Assembly (NCBI RefSeq): GCF_007035645.1
Contig: NZ_AP019632.1
Coordinates: 1,116,001-1,180,000, forward strand
Length of the DNA: 64,000 nt
Direction: 5' to 3'
From: Enterobacter asburiae
Lineage (GTDB): Bacteria > Pseudomonadota > Gammaproteobacteria > Enterobacterales > Enterobacteriaceae
In this document: piece after piece, positions 1 through 10,430 of the stretch
How the letters are laid out: every line of letters starts with the position of its first letter
How positions within the stretch are numbered: the first letter of the stretch is position 1
Notes under the pieces: model-generated
The model's input: only the letters and a program-made list of their open reading frames with translations
Database searches by the model: none
Told to the model about the DNA's origin: nothing
Program-made: the position numbers and the translations under genes

Positions 1-408
1 GGTCTGGTTGAGCAACTTGGCGGTCGCGCAGCCCCTGCTGTTGGCTTCGCGATGGGCCTTGAGCGACTTGTTTTGCTGGTTCAGGCAGTTAATCCGGAAT
101 TTAAAGCAGATTCCGTTGTCGATATATACCTGGTGGCTTCAGGCGCGGAAACGCAGTCTGCGGCGATGCAGCTTGCCGAACGCGTGCGCGATGCGCTGCC
201 GGGCGTTAAGCTGATGACCAACCATGGCGGCGGCAACTTTAAAAAACAGTTTGCTCGTGCCGATAAGTGGGGCGCAAGTATTGCACTGGTGCTGGGCGAG
301 TCCGAAGTGGCTAACGGCGAAGTGGTGGTGAAGGACCTGCGCTCTGGTGAGCAGACAACGGTAACGCAGGACGGCGTTGCGGCGCACTTGCGCACTCTAT
401 TGGGCTAA
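1..408 (+). CDS. hisS: Histidyl-tRNA synthetase, C-terminal part (truncated by window edge)
   Basis: The reading frame is open from base 1 to a TAA at 406-408 and encodes about 135 residues. HisS is the class II aminoacyl-tRNA synthetase that charges tRNA-His with histidine in the cytosol. The visible part holds the end of the catalytic core (a GFAMGLERL stretch, the motif 3 region with its ATP-binding arginine) and the whole C-terminal anticodon-binding domain (alpha/beta fold, ending in a [14 protein letters not shown] tail). The next genes, yfgM and bamB, follow within a few bases, as in E. coli, so this is probably one transcription unit. The N-terminal two thirds lie outside the window. 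Confidence 0.96.
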   Translation, partial: GLVEQLGGRAAPAVGFAMGLERLVLLVQAVNPEFKADSVVDIYLVASGAETQSAAMQLAERVRDALPGVKLMTNHGGGNFKKQFARADKWGASIALVLGESEVANGEVVVKDLRSGEQTTVTQDGVAAHLRTLLG

Positions 409-421
409 GGAGAAGGACTGC

Positions 422-1042
422 GTGGAAATTTACGAGAACGAACACGATCAGGTCGACGCGATTAAGCGCTTCTTTGTTGAAAACGGCAAAGCGCTGGTTG
501 TTGGGGTTGTTTTAGGTATCGGTGCGCTGGTGGGCTGGCGTTACTGGAACAATCATCAGGCGGATTCCGCGCGCGGCGCGTCTCTGTCCTATGAAAATAC
601 CGTGAGCGCCATTCGTGCCGATCAGCCGCAAACGCTTACTGCGGCAGAAAAATTTGCGGCTGACAACAGAAACACCTACGGTGCACTGGCTGCGCTGGAA
701 GTGGCTCAGCAGTACGTTGATAAGAACGAACTGGATAAAGCCGCTGCTCAGCTCTCGCAGAGCCTTGCTGCGGCCAGCGATGAGAACCTGAAAGCGGTGA
801 TCAATCTGCGCCTGGCACGTATTCAGGTTCAGCAGAAAAAAGCTGACGATGCGCTGAAAACGCTCGATACCATCAAAGGCGAAGGTTTTGCTGCCATCGT
901 TGCCGATCTGCGCGGTGAAGCACTGCTGAGCAAAGGTGACAAAGCGGGCGCGCGTAAAGCGTGGCAAGCTGGCGTAGAGAGCAATGCTTCACCTGCGCTG
1001 AGCGAAATGATGCAGATGAAAATAAATAATTTGTCCGTCTGA
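422..1042 (+). CDS. yfgM: YfgM, ancillary SecYEG translocon subunit
   Basis: 206 residues, the usual family length. The GTG at 422 is chosen because it gives the conserved start MEIYENEHDQ and follows an AAGGAGAAGG ribosome-binding stretch; an upstream ATG at 377 would sit inside hisS. The protein has a short cytosolic N-terminus, one membrane segment at about residues 24-42 (ALVVGVVLGIGALVGW) and a periplasmic TPR-like helical domain rich in Ala, Lys and Asp. In E. coli YfgM associates with SecYEG and the periplasmic chaperone PpiD and influences the Rcs stress response. It lies 13 bp after hisS and 10 bp before bamB, which fits co-transcription. Confidence 0.95.
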   Translation: MEIYENEHDQVDAIKRFFVENGKALVVGVVLGIGALVGWRYWNNHQADSARGASLSYENTVSAIRADQPQTLTAAEKFAADNRNTYGALAALEVAQQYVDKNELDKAAAQLSQSLAAASDENLKAVINLRLARIQVQQKKADDALKTLDTIKGEGFAAIVADLRGEALLSKGDKAGARKAWQAGVESNASPALSEMMQMKINNLSV

Positions 1043-1052
1043 GAGGGACCCG

Positions 1053-2231
1053 ATGCAATTGCGTAAATTACTTCTGCCAGGACTGCTTTCTGTTACGTTA
1101 TTGAGTGGTTGTTCACTGTTCAGTGGCGAAGAAGACGTTGTGAAAATGTCCCCACTGCCGACGGTTGAAAACCAGTTTACCCCATCCACCGCGTGGGATG
1201 TCTCCGTGGGCAATGGGATTGGTGATTTCTATTCCAACCTTCATCCTGCGTATGCAGACAGCGTTGTCTATGCCGCTGACCGCAAAGGTACCGTGAAAGC
1301 GGTGAACGCCGATGACGGGAAGGAAGTATGGTCCGTTAACCTGGCGGAAAAAGACGGCTGGTTCTCCCGTAAACCTGCACTGCTCTCTGGCGGTCTGACT
1401 GTTGCCGGTGGCCATGTCTACGTGGGCAGCGAAAAAGCGCAGGTTTATGCGCTGAATAGCAGCGACGGTTCTATTGCCTGGCAAACAACCGTAGCGGGTG
1501 AATCCCTGTCTCGCCCGGTGGTGAGCGACGGCCTGGTGCTGATTCATACCAGCAACGGCCAGCTGCAGGCGCTGAACGAAGCGGACGGTCTGGTGAAATG
1601 GACCGTTAACCTGGATATGCCTGCGCTCTCTCTGCGCGGCGAATCCGCACCGGCTACCGCATTTGGTGCTGCCATTGTGGGCGGTGACAACGGTCGCGTG
1701 AGCGCCGTGCTGATGCAGCAGGGCCAGATGATCTGGCAGCAGCGTATCTCTCAAGCCACTGGCTCAACGGAAATTGACCGTCTGAGCGACGTAGACACAA
1801 CGCCGGTCATCGTTAACGGTGTGGTTTACGCGCTGGCCTATAACGGCAACCTGACCGCGCTGGATCTGCGCAGCGGCCAGATCATGTGGAAACGTGAGCT
1901 GGGCTCTGTGAACGATTTCATCGTTGAGGGCAACCGCATCTATATGGTCGATCAGAACGACCGTCTGCTGGCGCTGAGCACCGAAGGCGGCGTGACGCTG
2001 TGGACGCAAAGCGATCTGCTGCACCGCCTGCTGACCTCGCCTGCACTGTACAACGGTAGCCTGGTGGTTGGCGACAGCGAAGGGTATATGCACTGGATCG
2101 ATCCGGATAACGGCCGCTTTGTTGCACAGCAAAAAGTCGACAGCTCTGGCTTCCTGACCGATCCGGTTGTGGCCGACGGCAAACTGCTGATTCAGGCAAA
2201 AGACGGCACGCTGTACGCGATCACGCGTTAA
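1053..2231 (+). CDS. bamB: BamB, outer-membrane assembly lipoprotein
   Basis: 392 residues, the family length. A lipoprotein signal peptide ends in the lipobox LLSGC with Cys20 as the lipidated residue. The rest is an eight-bladed beta-propeller with repeated PQQ-type blades (GKEVWSVNL, GSIAWQTTV, GLVKWTVNL and GQIMWKREL are visible blade ends). BamB is an accessory subunit of the BAM complex, sits on the periplasmic face of the outer membrane and helps BamA fold beta-barrel proteins. A GAGAGGGA Shine-Dalgarno precedes the ATG. An intrinsic terminator follows 24 bp after the stop, so transcription of the hisS-yfgM-bamB unit probably drops here before der. Confidence 0.97.
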   Translation: MQLRKLLLPGLLSVTLLSGCSLFSGEEDVVKMSPLPTVENQFTPSTAWDVSVGNGIGDFYSNLHPAYADSVVYAADRKGTVKAVNADDGKEVWSVNLAEKDGWFSRKPALLSGGLTVAGGHVYVGSEKAQVYALNSSDGSIAWQTTVAGESLSRPVVSDGLVLIHTSNGQLQALNEADGLVKWTVNLDMPALSLRGESAPATAFGAAIVGGDNGRVSAVLMQQGQMIWQQRISQATGSTEIDRLSDVDTTPVIVNGVVYALAYNGNLTALDLRSGQIMWKRELGSVNDFIVEGNRIYMVDQNDRLLALSTEGGVTLWTQSDLLHRLLTSPALYNGSLVVGDSEGYMHWIDPDNGRFVAQQKVDSSGFLTDPVVADGKLLIQAKDGTLYAITR

Positions 2232-2254
2232 TTACCCGGCGGTTGTAGTATACT

Positions 2255-2285
2255 AAACGGCTCCTGTTCACTCAGGAGCCGTTTT
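2255..2285 (+). terminator. Intrinsic terminator between bamB and der
   Basis: A perfect 12-bp inverted repeat (AAACGGCTCCTG, 6-nt loop, CAGGAGCCGTTT) ends in TTTT. It lies 24 bases after the bamB stop and 60 bases before the der start. The A-rich left arm and T-rich right arm would make it work in either direction, but both neighbours are on the plus strand. Confidence 0.85.
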
Positions 2286-2343
2286 GACATTTTTAAAAAC
2301 GCCGCGAAAGCGACGTTATTTTGAATTTTATGAGGCTTCAAAC

Positions 2344-3816
2344 ATGGTACCTGTGGTCGCGCTTGTCGGGCGCCCTAACGTTGGAAAATCCACTCTTTTT
2401 AACCGTTTAACACGCACCCGTGATGCGCTGGTTGCGGATTTCCCGGGGCTGACGCGTGACCGTAAGTACGGTCGTGCAGAGGTGGAAGGACGCGAGTTCA
2501 TCTGTATTGATACCGGTGGTATTGACGGCACAGAAGACGGCGTTGAAACCCGCATGGCGGAACAGTCGCTGCTGGCGATTGAAGAGGCGGATGTGGTGCT
2601 GTTTATGGTGGATGCGCGCGCTGGCCTGATGCCGGCGGACTCCGCTATTGCCAAACACCTGCGTTCACGCGAAAAGCCGACCTTCCTGGTGGCGAACAAA
2701 ACTGACGGCATCGATGCCGATCAGGCCGTCGCGGATTTCTGGTCTCTGGGTCTGGGTGAAATCTACCCGATTGCGGCATCGCATGGCCGTGGCGTCACCA
2801 GCCTGCTGGAAACCGTTCTGCTGCCGTGGGTTGACGAAGTAAACCCGCCGGAAGAAGTAGACGAAGACGCTGAATACTGGGCGCAGTTTGAAGACGGAGA
2901 AGAGGGCGAAGAAGAGCCTGAAGACGACTTCAACCCGCAGGATCTGCCGATCAAGCTGGCCATCGTGGGTCGTCCAAACGTAGGTAAGTCTACGCTTACT
3001 AACCGTATTCTGGGTGAAGAGCGCGTGGTCGTTTACGACATGCCGGGCACCACCCGTGACAGTATCTACATTCCTATGCAGCGCGACGAGCGTGAGTATG
3101 TCCTCATCGACACCGCCGGGGTGCGTAAGCGCGGGAAAATCACCGATGTGGTGGAAAAATTCTCCGTTATCAAAACCCTGCAGGCGATCGAAGATGCCAA
3201 CGTTGTGCTGCTGGTCATCGACGCACGCGAAGGTATCTCCGATCAGGACCTCTCTCTGCTCGGCTTTATCCTCAATAGTGGGCGCTCACTGGTTATCGTG
3301 GTCAACAAGTGGGATGGCCTGAGCAATGAAGTGCGCGAGCAGGTGAAAGAGACTCTCGACTTCCGTCTGGGCTTTATCGACTTCGCCCGCGTGCACTTTA
3401 TCTCTGCGCTGCACGGCAGCGGGGTGGGTAACCTGTTCGAATCCGTGCGTGAAGCGTACGACAGCTCCACCCGTCGTCAAAGCACCGCGATGCTGACCCG
3501 CATCATGAATATGGCTGCTGAAGACCATCAGCCGCCGCTGGTGCGCGGCCGTCGCGTGAAGCTGAAATATGCCCACGCCGGTGGTTACAACCCGCCAATC
3601 GTAGTAATTCACGGCAACCAGGTGAAAGACCTGCCGGATTCCTACAAGCGCTATCTGATGAACTACTTCCGTAAATCGCTGGACGTAATGGGCACGCCTA
3701 TCCGTATCCAGTTCAAGGAAGGGGAAAACCCGTTTGCCAACAAGCGCAACACCCTGACGCCAAACCAGATGCGTAAGCGTAAGCGCTTGATTAAGCACAT
3801 TAAGAAAAGCAAATAA
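2344..3816 (+). CDS. der: Der (EngA), double GTPase for 50S ribosome assembly
   Basis: 490 residues, exactly the E. coli length when started at the ATG at 2344 ([16 protein letters not shown]). The open frame extends 20 codons upstream but starts there inside the bamB terminator. There are two tandem Era-like G domains, each with a GRPNVGKS P-loop (the first at residues 9-16, the second near 210), DTGGI/DTAGV switch II motifs and NKTD/NKWD specificity motifs. An acidic linker at about 165-195 joins them, and a KH-like domain with a basic tail ([14 protein letters not shown]) ends the protein. Der binds the 50S subunit in its GTP state and is essential for ribosome biogenesis. Confidence 0.98.
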   Translation: MVPVVALVGRPNVGKSTLFNRLTRTRDALVADFPGLTRDRKYGRAEVEGREFICIDTGGIDGTEDGVETRMAEQSLLAIEEADVVLFMVDARAGLMPADSAIAKHLRSREKPTFLVANKTDGIDADQAVADFWSLGLGEIYPIAASHGRGVTSLLETVLLPWVDEVNPPEEVDEDAEYWAQFEDGEEGEEEPEDDFNPQDLPIKLAIVGRPNVGKSTLTNRILGEERVVVYDMPGTTRDSIYIPMQRDEREYVLIDTAGVRKRGKITDVVEKFSVIKTLQAIEDANVVLLVIDAREGISDQDLSLLGFILNSGRSLVIVVNKWDGLSNEVREQVKETLDFRLGFIDFARVHFISALHGSGVGNLFESVREAYDSSTRRQSTAMLTRIMNMAAEDHQPPLVRGRRVKLKYAHAGGYNPPIVVIHGNQVKDLPDSYKRYLMNYFRKSLDVMGTPIRIQFKEGENPFANKRNTLTPNQMRKRKRLIKHIKKSK

Positions 3817-3833
3817 GCTTTACCTGCTTCACG

Positions 3834-3863
3834 AAAGCCCGCGTTTATCGCGGGCTTTTTTTT
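3834..3863 (+). terminator. Intrinsic terminator after der
   Basis: A 10-bp stem (AAAGCCCGCG / CGCGGGCTTT) with a short TTTAT loop runs into a tract of eight T. It closes the der transcript. Confidence 0.92.
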
Positions 3864-3891
3864 GTCCAATCATACCCGCCGGTTTTCTCTG

Positions 3892-3907
3892 TGTGAAGTC
3901 AATCACT
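3892..3907. promoter_or_regulatory. CRP-like site upstream of the POT transporter
   Basis: TGTGA-AGTCAA-TCACT matches the CRP consensus TGTGA-N6-TCACA at nine of ten defined bases. It lies about 210 bp upstream of the transporter start in the only sizeable gap of this region (3817-4117). Catabolite control of the transporter is an inference. The same gap holds a 7-bp hairpin (CGGCCAG 4046-4052 / CTGGCCG 4061-4067) that would fall in the 5' untranslated region. I could not place the promoter with confidence. Confidence 0.5.
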
Positions 3908-4117
3908 ATTCACTTTTAACCAAGTTTAAATCTAAGAAAGTAGACAATCGTCGAATTTTCATCTTAAAGTCCAGGGTCTGGTACTAGACAAAACTAGCGC
4001 CTGGTTATCAAATGGTTAACTAACTTTTCGCCGCATGTAAAAAATCGGCCAGATACGTAACTGGCCGGCGTACCTGCTGGTGTTTACAAGCACGACGACA
4101 TACCTTTCGGGAGAATT

Positions 4118-5662
4118 ATGCAATCCACTGTTAATCAAAAAGAGAGCCGAACGTTCTTCGGCCATCCGTATCCGCTCGGTTCCCTGTTCTTCACCGAGAT
4201 GTGGGAGCGCTTCTCGTTTTACGGCATTCGTCCGTTACTGATCCTGTTTATGGCCGCCACCGTCTATGACGGCGGGATGGGCCTGGCGCGTGAAAACGCC
4301 TCGGCGATTGTCGGCATCTTTGCCGGTACCATGTACCTGGCCGCGCTGCCGGGTGGGTGGCTGGCCGATAACTGGCTCGGTCAGCAGAGAGCCGTCTGGT
4401 ACGGTTCGATCCTGATTGCGCTCGGCCACCTGTCGATCGCGCTCTCTGCGGTGATGGGGAACAACCTGTTCTTTATCGGCCTGATGTTCATCGTGCTTGG
4501 CTCAGGGCTGTTCAAAACCTGTATCTCGGTGATGGTCGGCACCCTGTATAAAAAAGGCGACGCGCGTCGTGACGGCGGTTTCTCGCTGTTTTATATGGGC
4601 ATCAACATGGGCTCGTTCATCGCGCCGCTGATTTCCGGCTGGCTGATCAAAACCCACGGCTGGCACTGGGGCTTTGGTATAGGCGGCATCGGGATGCTGG
4701 TGGCGCTGATTATCTTCCGCGTGTTTGCCGTTCCGGCGATGAAACGCTATGACGGCGAAGTCGGCCTCGACTCTACCTGGAACAGCCCGGTGGTGAAGCG
4801 TAACGGCGTGGGCGTTTGGCTGCTGGCACTGGCGGCAGGCGTGGCAACGATCGTGACGCTGATTGCGCAGGGCGTGATTGTGATTAACCCGGTCGCGGTA
4901 GCCAGCGTGCTGGTCTACGTGATTGCGGCGTCCGTAGCCCTCTACTTTATTTATCTGTTTGTCTTTGCGGGGCTGAACCGTAAAGAGCGCGCCAGGCTGT
5001 TGGTCTGCTTTATTCTGCTGATTTCCGCGGCGTTCTTCTGGTCCGCGTTTGAGCAGAAGCCAACCTCATTCAACCTGTTTGCCAACGACTACACTAACCG
5101 CATGATTGGCGATTTTGAAATCCCTGCGGTGTGGTTCCAGTCAATCAACGCCCTGTTCATCATCCTGCTGGCACCGGTGTTTAGCTGGGCATGGCCGAAG
5201 CTCGCGAGCAAAAACATTCGCCCGAGCAGCATCACCAAGTTTGTTATTGGTATTCTGTGCGCGGCGGCAGGCTTTGGCCTGATGATGCTGGCGGCACAGA
5301 ACGTGCTGAGCAGCGGTGGAGCGGGCGTGTCGCCGTTCTGGCTGGTGGGCAGCATCCTGATGCTGACGCTCGGCGAACTGTGCCTGAGTCCGATTGGCCT
5401 GGCGACCATGACGCTGCTTGCGCCGGAAAGAATGCGCGGCCAGATGATGGGGCTGTGGTTCTGCGCCAGCGCGCTGGGTAACCTGGCGGCGGGCCTGATT
5501 GGCGGTCACGTGAAGGCCGATCAGCTGGATATGCTGCCGGATCTCTTTGCTCGCTGCTCCATCGCGCTGCTGATTTGTGCCGCGGTACTGATCGTCCTTA
5601 TTGTTCCGGTGCGCCGCATGCTGGAAAATGCGCAGACTAAACCGGCTGCTAACGCCTCATAA
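4118..5662 (+). CDS. POT/PTR-family peptide:proton symporter
   Basis: 514 residues with about 14 hydrophobic segments, typical for proton-dependent oligopeptide transporters, which import di- and tripeptides with protons across the inner membrane. The family signature E-x-x-E-R-F-x-(Y/F)-Y-G is visible at residues 27-36 (EMWERFSFYG; Glu27, Glu30 and Arg31 are the proton-coupling residues). A second PTR signature lies around FKTCISVMVGTLY and FSLFYMGINMGSF. GGGAGAA precedes the ATG. The gene sits between der and yfgJ, which are adjacent in E. coli K-12, so it is a lineage-specific insertion. The exact paralogue (DtpA/B/C/D-like or a separate clade) cannot be fixed by eye, so no symbol is given. 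Confidence 0.9.
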   Translation: MQSTVNQKESRTFFGHPYPLGSLFFTEMWERFSFYGIRPLLILFMAATVYDGGMGLARENASAIVGIFAGTMYLAALPGGWLADNWLGQQRAVWYGSILIALGHLSIALSAVMGNNLFFIGLMFIVLGSGLFKTCISVMVGTLYKKGDARRDGGFSLFYMGINMGSFIAPLISGWLIKTHGWHWGFGIGGIGMLVALIIFRVFAVPAMKRYDGEVGLDSTWNSPVVKRNGVGVWLLALAAGVATIVTLIAQGVIVINPVAVASVLVYVIAASVALYFIYLFVFAGLNRKERARLLVCFILLISAAFFWSAFEQKPTSFNLFANDYTNRMIGDFEIPAVWFQSINALFIILLAPVFSWAWPKLASKNIRPSSITKFVIGILCAAAGFGLMMLAAQNVLSSGGAGVSPFWLVGSILMLTLGELCLSPIGLATMTLLAPERMRGQMMGLWFCASALGNLAAGLIGGHVKADQLDMLPDLFARCSIALLICAAVLIVLIVPVRRMLENAQTKPAANAS

Positions 5663-5717
5663 AGCTCGGTCTTGCCGGGGCGGCGTTATGCCCCGGTAAA
5701 ACCCAACAGGAGAGAAT

Positions 5718-5939
5718 ATGTCGATTACCTGCCCGGAATGCCAGGCACCGCTGGAGCCCCAGAACGGCGTAGCGCACTGCGACAGCTGTAATAAAGATAT
5801 TGCGCTTGTAGCCCGCTGCCCGGAGTGCCATCAGCCACTCCAGGTATTAAAAGCCTGCGGTGCGGTGGACTATTTCTGCCAGAACGGCCACGGTCTTATC
5901 TCTAAAAAACGCGTGGAGTTTGTTCGGGCCGAAGGTTAA
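5718..5939 (+). CDS. yfgJ: YfgJ-type small zinc-ribbon protein
   Basis: 73 residues. Paired cysteines (C5xxC8, C21xxC24, C34xxC37, then C47, C54 and H58) form two zinc-ribbon-like knuckles. The function is unknown. Its place after der and before xseA is the E. coli yfgJ position, and an AGGAGA Shine-Dalgarno precedes the ATG. Its stop codon overlaps the stop codon of the convergent inhibitor gene by 4 bp, so no terminator fits between them. Confidence 0.88.
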   Translation: MSITCPECQAPLEPQNGVAHCDSCNKDIALVARCPECHQPLQVLKACGAVDYFCQNGHGLISKKRVEFVRAEG

Positions 5940-6286
5940 TCGCAGACGCAGCCTTCGCCTTTCTGCCACAGCTCGACCAGCGACTCGGGCGCTTCCTGCT
6001 CGGGCACCAGCACGATGATATCGGCATAGTGCGCCTGATTTTGTCCGGTCCAGATAATCTGGATGCGGAAATATCGCTGGTCGCCGCTGCCGGGTGAAGA
6101 GGCTTGCCCCGGCGGCTGACCGCGTGGAAAAGCCTGCTCCAGGATGCTCACCAGACGCTGGCGCTGGGCCTCATTGAGCGAGGAGAGCGCGATGGTGCGC
6201 TGTCCGCTCAGCTTGGGAATAAAAGCGACGCCGCCTTCCCGGGCCAGCTCAACCACGGCGTCATCCGTCAGTTCCGGAACCTGCAT
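5936..6286 (-). CDS. Emfourin-type protealysin inhibitor
   Basis: 116 residues with no signal peptide. The start reads MQVPELTDDAVVELAREGGVAF and the centre carries QRYFRIQIIWTGQ. The protein lies immediately downstream of an M4 protease gene: the protease TAA is followed at once by this ATG, so the two are translationally coupled. In Serratia a small protein in this position, emfourin, inhibits protealysin. Assignment rests on this arrangement and overall resemblance; I could not align it. The likely role is to keep the cytosolic protease inactive until release. Confidence 0.75.
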   Translation of the reverse strand: MQVPELTDDAVVELAREGGVAFIPKLSGQRTIALSSLNEAQRQRLVSILEQAFPRGQPPGQASSPGSGDQRYFRIQIIWTGQNQAHYADIIVLVPEQEAPESLVELWQKGEGCVCD

Positions 6287-7306
6287 TTACAACACTCCCA
6301 CCTGTTCCCAGGCTTGTTTAATGGCCGCACCAGAGTCGGCGCCGGAGCGTTTCTCTCCGTGCGCGATCGTCAGCTTTGCGAAGGCCTCAAAATCCGCATC
6401 CTGCGCCAGTTTGCGATCGCAAACCGTGTCGTACCAGGCATAACCCGCTTTTTCCCAGGCGTAGCCGCCGATCGCCGTCGCGGCCAGATAAAATGCCCGG
6501 TTGGGGATGCCGGAGTTCAGGTGCACGCCGCCGTTATCCTCGCGCGTTTTAATGAAATCTTTCATGTGCGCAGGCTGCGGGTCTTTGCCGAGCAGGGGAT
6601 CGTCATAGGCGGTGCCGGGTTCAGACATTGAGCGCAGCCCTTTGCCGTTGATCCCTTTCGCCAGCAACCCTTCACCAATGAGCCAGTCTGCTTTATCGGC
6701 GGTTTGCTTCAGATGGTACTGTTTGACCAGCGAGCCAAACACGTCCGACAGAGACTCGTTCAGCGCGCCCGACTGTTCAAAATAGATAAGCCCGGCTTCG
6801 GTCTCGGTCACGCCGTGGCTCAACTCGTGCGCTACCACGTCGATGGCGATGGTAAAGCGGTTAAATATTTCCCCGTCGCCGTCGCCAAATACCATCTGCT
6901 GACCGTTCCAGAAGGCGTTCTGATATTCCCGGCCATAGTGAACGGTGCCGGTCAAAATAAGCCCTTTATTATCGAGCGAATCGCGCTGATATTCTTTCCA
7001 GAAGAAATCATGGGTAATACCTAAATAATCGTAGGCTTCATCCACCGCCACATCGCCGTTCGATGGCTGGCCTTCGTAACGCACCTGGGTACCCGGCAGC
7101 TCCTGGGTTTGCTTCGCGTCGTAAATATCGCGTTCCAGCTGCCCGGCTTTATTCACGTGTGGCGCGGCGGGTTTGCCGGGCATGTGGGCCATCAGCGTCT
7201 GGACGTGGGTTAAGGTCTGACGGGCACAGCGCTGCTGCGGCTCGGAACCGCTTTCGATAATACGACGAAGAATATAAGGGGGAATAACGCTATGAAGATG
7301 GGGCAT
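6287..7306 (-). CDS. Protealysin-like M4 (thermolysin family) metalloprotease
   Basis: 339 residues, short for thermolysin-like proteases because the propeptide is the compact protealysin type and there is no signal peptide. The N-terminal precursor carries the PPYIL motif (residues about 9-13) and the mature domain begins after roughly 50 residues. The zinc site HELSH with the downstream glutamate in ALNESLSDVFG is visible, and the catalytic histidine lies in the GGVHLNSGIPNRAFY segment. Serratia protealysin cleaves actin, is made intracellularly and has been linked to invasion. AAGGAGAG precedes the ATG. The gene pair sits between yfgJ and xseA, which are neighbours in E. coli K-12, so it is an insertion or an ancestral gene lost there. 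Confidence 0.92.
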   Translation of the reverse strand: MPHLHSVIPPYILRRIIESGSEPQQRCARQTLTHVQTLMAHMPGKPAAPHVNKAGQLERDIYDAKQTQELPGTQVRYEGQPSNGDVAVDEAYDYLGITHDFFWKEYQRDSLDNKGLILTGTVHYGREYQNAFWNGQQMVFGDGDGEIFNRFTIAIDVVAHELSHGVTETEAGLIYFEQSGALNESLSDVFGSLVKQYHLKQTADKADWLIGEGLLAKGINGKGLRSMSEPGTAYDDPLLGKDPQPAHMKDFIKTREDNGGVHLNSGIPNRAFYLAATAIGGYAWEKAGYAWYDTVCDRKLAQDADFEAFAKLTIAHGEKRSGADSGAAIKQAWEQVGVL

Positions 7307-7364
7307 GCTGCTCTCCTTATTAAAAAAGGGAATAGCAGCAGTATAGTAAGTAACCGGCGAGGAA

Positions 7365-8768
<1,404 letters not shown>

Positions 8769-8826
8769 TTATTCAGTCGATAGTAACCTGCTGAGAGGCA
8801 ATCGCAAGCTTTTTTATAAAAAAGTG

Positions 8827-8855
8827 TAGATGCAATCGGTTACGCTCTGTATAAT
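8827..8855 (+). promoter_or_regulatory. guaBA promoter with PurR-type operator
   Basis: A consensus -10 element TATAAT lies at 8850-8855. Directly upstream, ATGCAATCGGTTACGC at 8830-8845 resembles the PurR box ACGCAAACGTTTNCNT and occupies the -35/spacer region, as at the E. coli guaBA promoter. PurR with guanine or hypoxanthine would block RNA polymerase here. An A/T-rich tract just upstream (TTTTTTATAAAAAA, near 8810) could act as an UP element. Confidence 0.7.
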
Positions 8856-8896
8856 GCCACGGCAATATTTAACCACCCAGGTCAGAGATATTGCCC

Positions 8897-10363
8897 ATGC
8901 TACGTATCGCTAAAGAAGCACTGACGTTTGACGACGTCCTCCTCGTTCCCGCTCACTCCACTGTTCTGCCGAATACTGCCGATCTCAGCACGCAGTTGAC
9001 GAAAACCATTCGCCTGAACATTCCTATGCTCTCTGCGGCAATGGACACCGTGACTGAAGCGCGCCTGGCTATCGCCCTGGCACAGGAAGGTGGCATTGGC
9101 TTTATTCACAAAAACATGTCTATCGAACGTCAGGCGGAAGAAGTTCGCCGCGTGAAGAAACATGAATCCGGCATCGTGTCTGACCCACAGACCGTTCTGC
9201 CAACCACCACGCTGCACGAAGTGAAAGCCCTGACCGAACGTAACGGCTTCGCCGGTTACCCGGTTGTGACCGAAGAGAACGAACTGGTTGGCATTATCAC
9301 CGGTCGTGACGTGCGTTTCGTGACTGACCTGAACCAGCCTGTCAGCGTGTACATGACGCCAAAAGAGCGTCTGGTCACCGTTCGCGAAGGTGAAACCCGC
9401 GACGTGGTGCTGGCAAAAATGCACGAAAAACGCGTTGAAAAAGCGCTGGTTGTTGACAGCAGCTTCCACCTGCGCGGCATGATCACCGTTAAAGATTTCC
9501 AGAAAGCAGAACGTAAGCCTAACGCCTGTAAAGACGAGCATGGCCGTCTGCGCGTTGGCGCTGCGGTTGGCGCAGGTGCCGGTAACGAAGAGCGCGTTGA
9601 CGCGCTGGTTGCTGCGGGCGTTGACGTCCTGCTGATTGACTCCTCTCACGGCCACTCCGAAGGCGTTCTGCAACGTATTCGCGACACCCGTGCCAAATAC
9701 CCTGATCTGCAGATCATCGGCGGTAACGTGGCCACTGGCGCAGGCGCTCGCGCGCTGGCTGACGCTGGCTGCAGCGCGGTGAAAGTGGGTATCGGCCCTG
9801 GCTCTATCTGTACCACACGTATCGTGACCGGCGTGGGCGTTCCGCAGATCACCGCCGTGTCTGACGCGGTTGAAGCGCTGGAAGGCACAGGTATTCCGGT
9901 TATCGCTGACGGCGGTATCCGCTTCTCAGGCGACATCGCCAAAGCGATCGCCGCGGGCGCAGCTGCCGTAATGGTAGGCTCCATGCTGGCCGGTACCGAA
10001 GAATCCCCGGGCGAAATCGAACTCTACCAGGGCCGTTCTTACAAATCTTACCGCGGTATGGGCTCCCTGGGCGCGATGTCCAAAGGCTCCTCTGACCGTT
10101 ACTTCCAGACCGATAACGCCGCTGACAAACTGGTACCGGAAGGTATCGAAGGTCGCGTTGCCTATAAAGGCCGTCTGAAAGAGATCATTCACCAGCAGAT
10201 GGGCGGCCTGCGCTCCTGTATGGGTCTGACCGGCTGTGGTACCATTGACCTGCTGCGTACTAAAGCGGAATTCGTACGCATCAGCGGTGCGGGTATCCAG
10301 GAGAGCCACGTTCACGACGTGACGATCACCAAAGAGTCCCCGAACTACCGTCTGGGCTCCTGA
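8897..10363 (+). CDS. guaB: IMP dehydrogenase
   Basis: 488 residues, identical in length to E. coli GuaB when started at the ATG at 8897 ([16 protein letters not shown]); an in-frame ATG two codons earlier is possible but less likely. It catalyses the NAD-dependent oxidation of IMP to XMP, the first step of GMP synthesis. A TIM barrel is interrupted by two CBS domains (residues about 93-205). The catalytic cysteine is in GPGSICTTR (Cys305 by E. coli numbering), with the flap residues in KGSSDRYFQ. It is the first gene of guaBA, and PurR control is suggested by the box at its promoter. Confidence 0.98.
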   Translation: MLRIAKEALTFDDVLLVPAHSTVLPNTADLSTQLTKTIRLNIPMLSAAMDTVTEARLAIALAQEGGIGFIHKNMSIERQAEEVRRVKKHESGIVSDPQTVLPTTTLHEVKALTERNGFAGYPVVTEENELVGIITGRDVRFVTDLNQPVSVYMTPKERLVTVREGETRDVVLAKMHEKRVEKALVVDSSFHLRGMITVKDFQKAERKPNACKDEHGRLRVGAAVGAGAGNEERVDALVAAGVDVLLIDSSHGHSEGVLQRIRDTRAKYPDLQIIGGNVATGAGARALADAGCSAVKVGIGPGSICTTRIVTGVGVPQITAVSDAVEALEGTGIPVIADGGIRFSGDIAKAIAAGAAAVMVGSMLAGTEESPGEIELYQGRSYKSYRGMGSLGAMSKGSSDRYFQTDNAADKLVPEGIEGRVAYKGRLKEIIHQQMGGLRSCMGLTGCGTIDLLRTKAEFVRISGAGIQESHVHDVTITKESPNYRLGS

Positions 10364-10372
10364 TAAGTTTCC

Positions 10373-10403
10373 GCGCCCGGCTTCTGCCGGGCGCTCTGTT
10401 TTT
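10373..10403 (+). terminator. Hairpin between guaB and guaA, weak terminator-like
   Basis: A 9-bp GC-rich stem (GCGCCCGGC / GCCGGGCGC, loop TTCT) is followed after four bases by five T. The T-run is offset from the stem, so it may attenuate or stabilise the guaB 3' end and not fully stop transcription into guaA. Confidence 0.55.
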
Positions 10404-10430
10404 GTTTCACTTGCCTCGGAATTAGCGTCA

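Noticed and set aside
7304..7340. A hairpin (TGCTGCT / AGCAGCA) enclosing the ribosome-binding site of the protease gene, possible translation switch
   Set aside because: The 7-bp stem has a long loop and includes the start region by chance; there is no second alternative structure to support a riboswitch.
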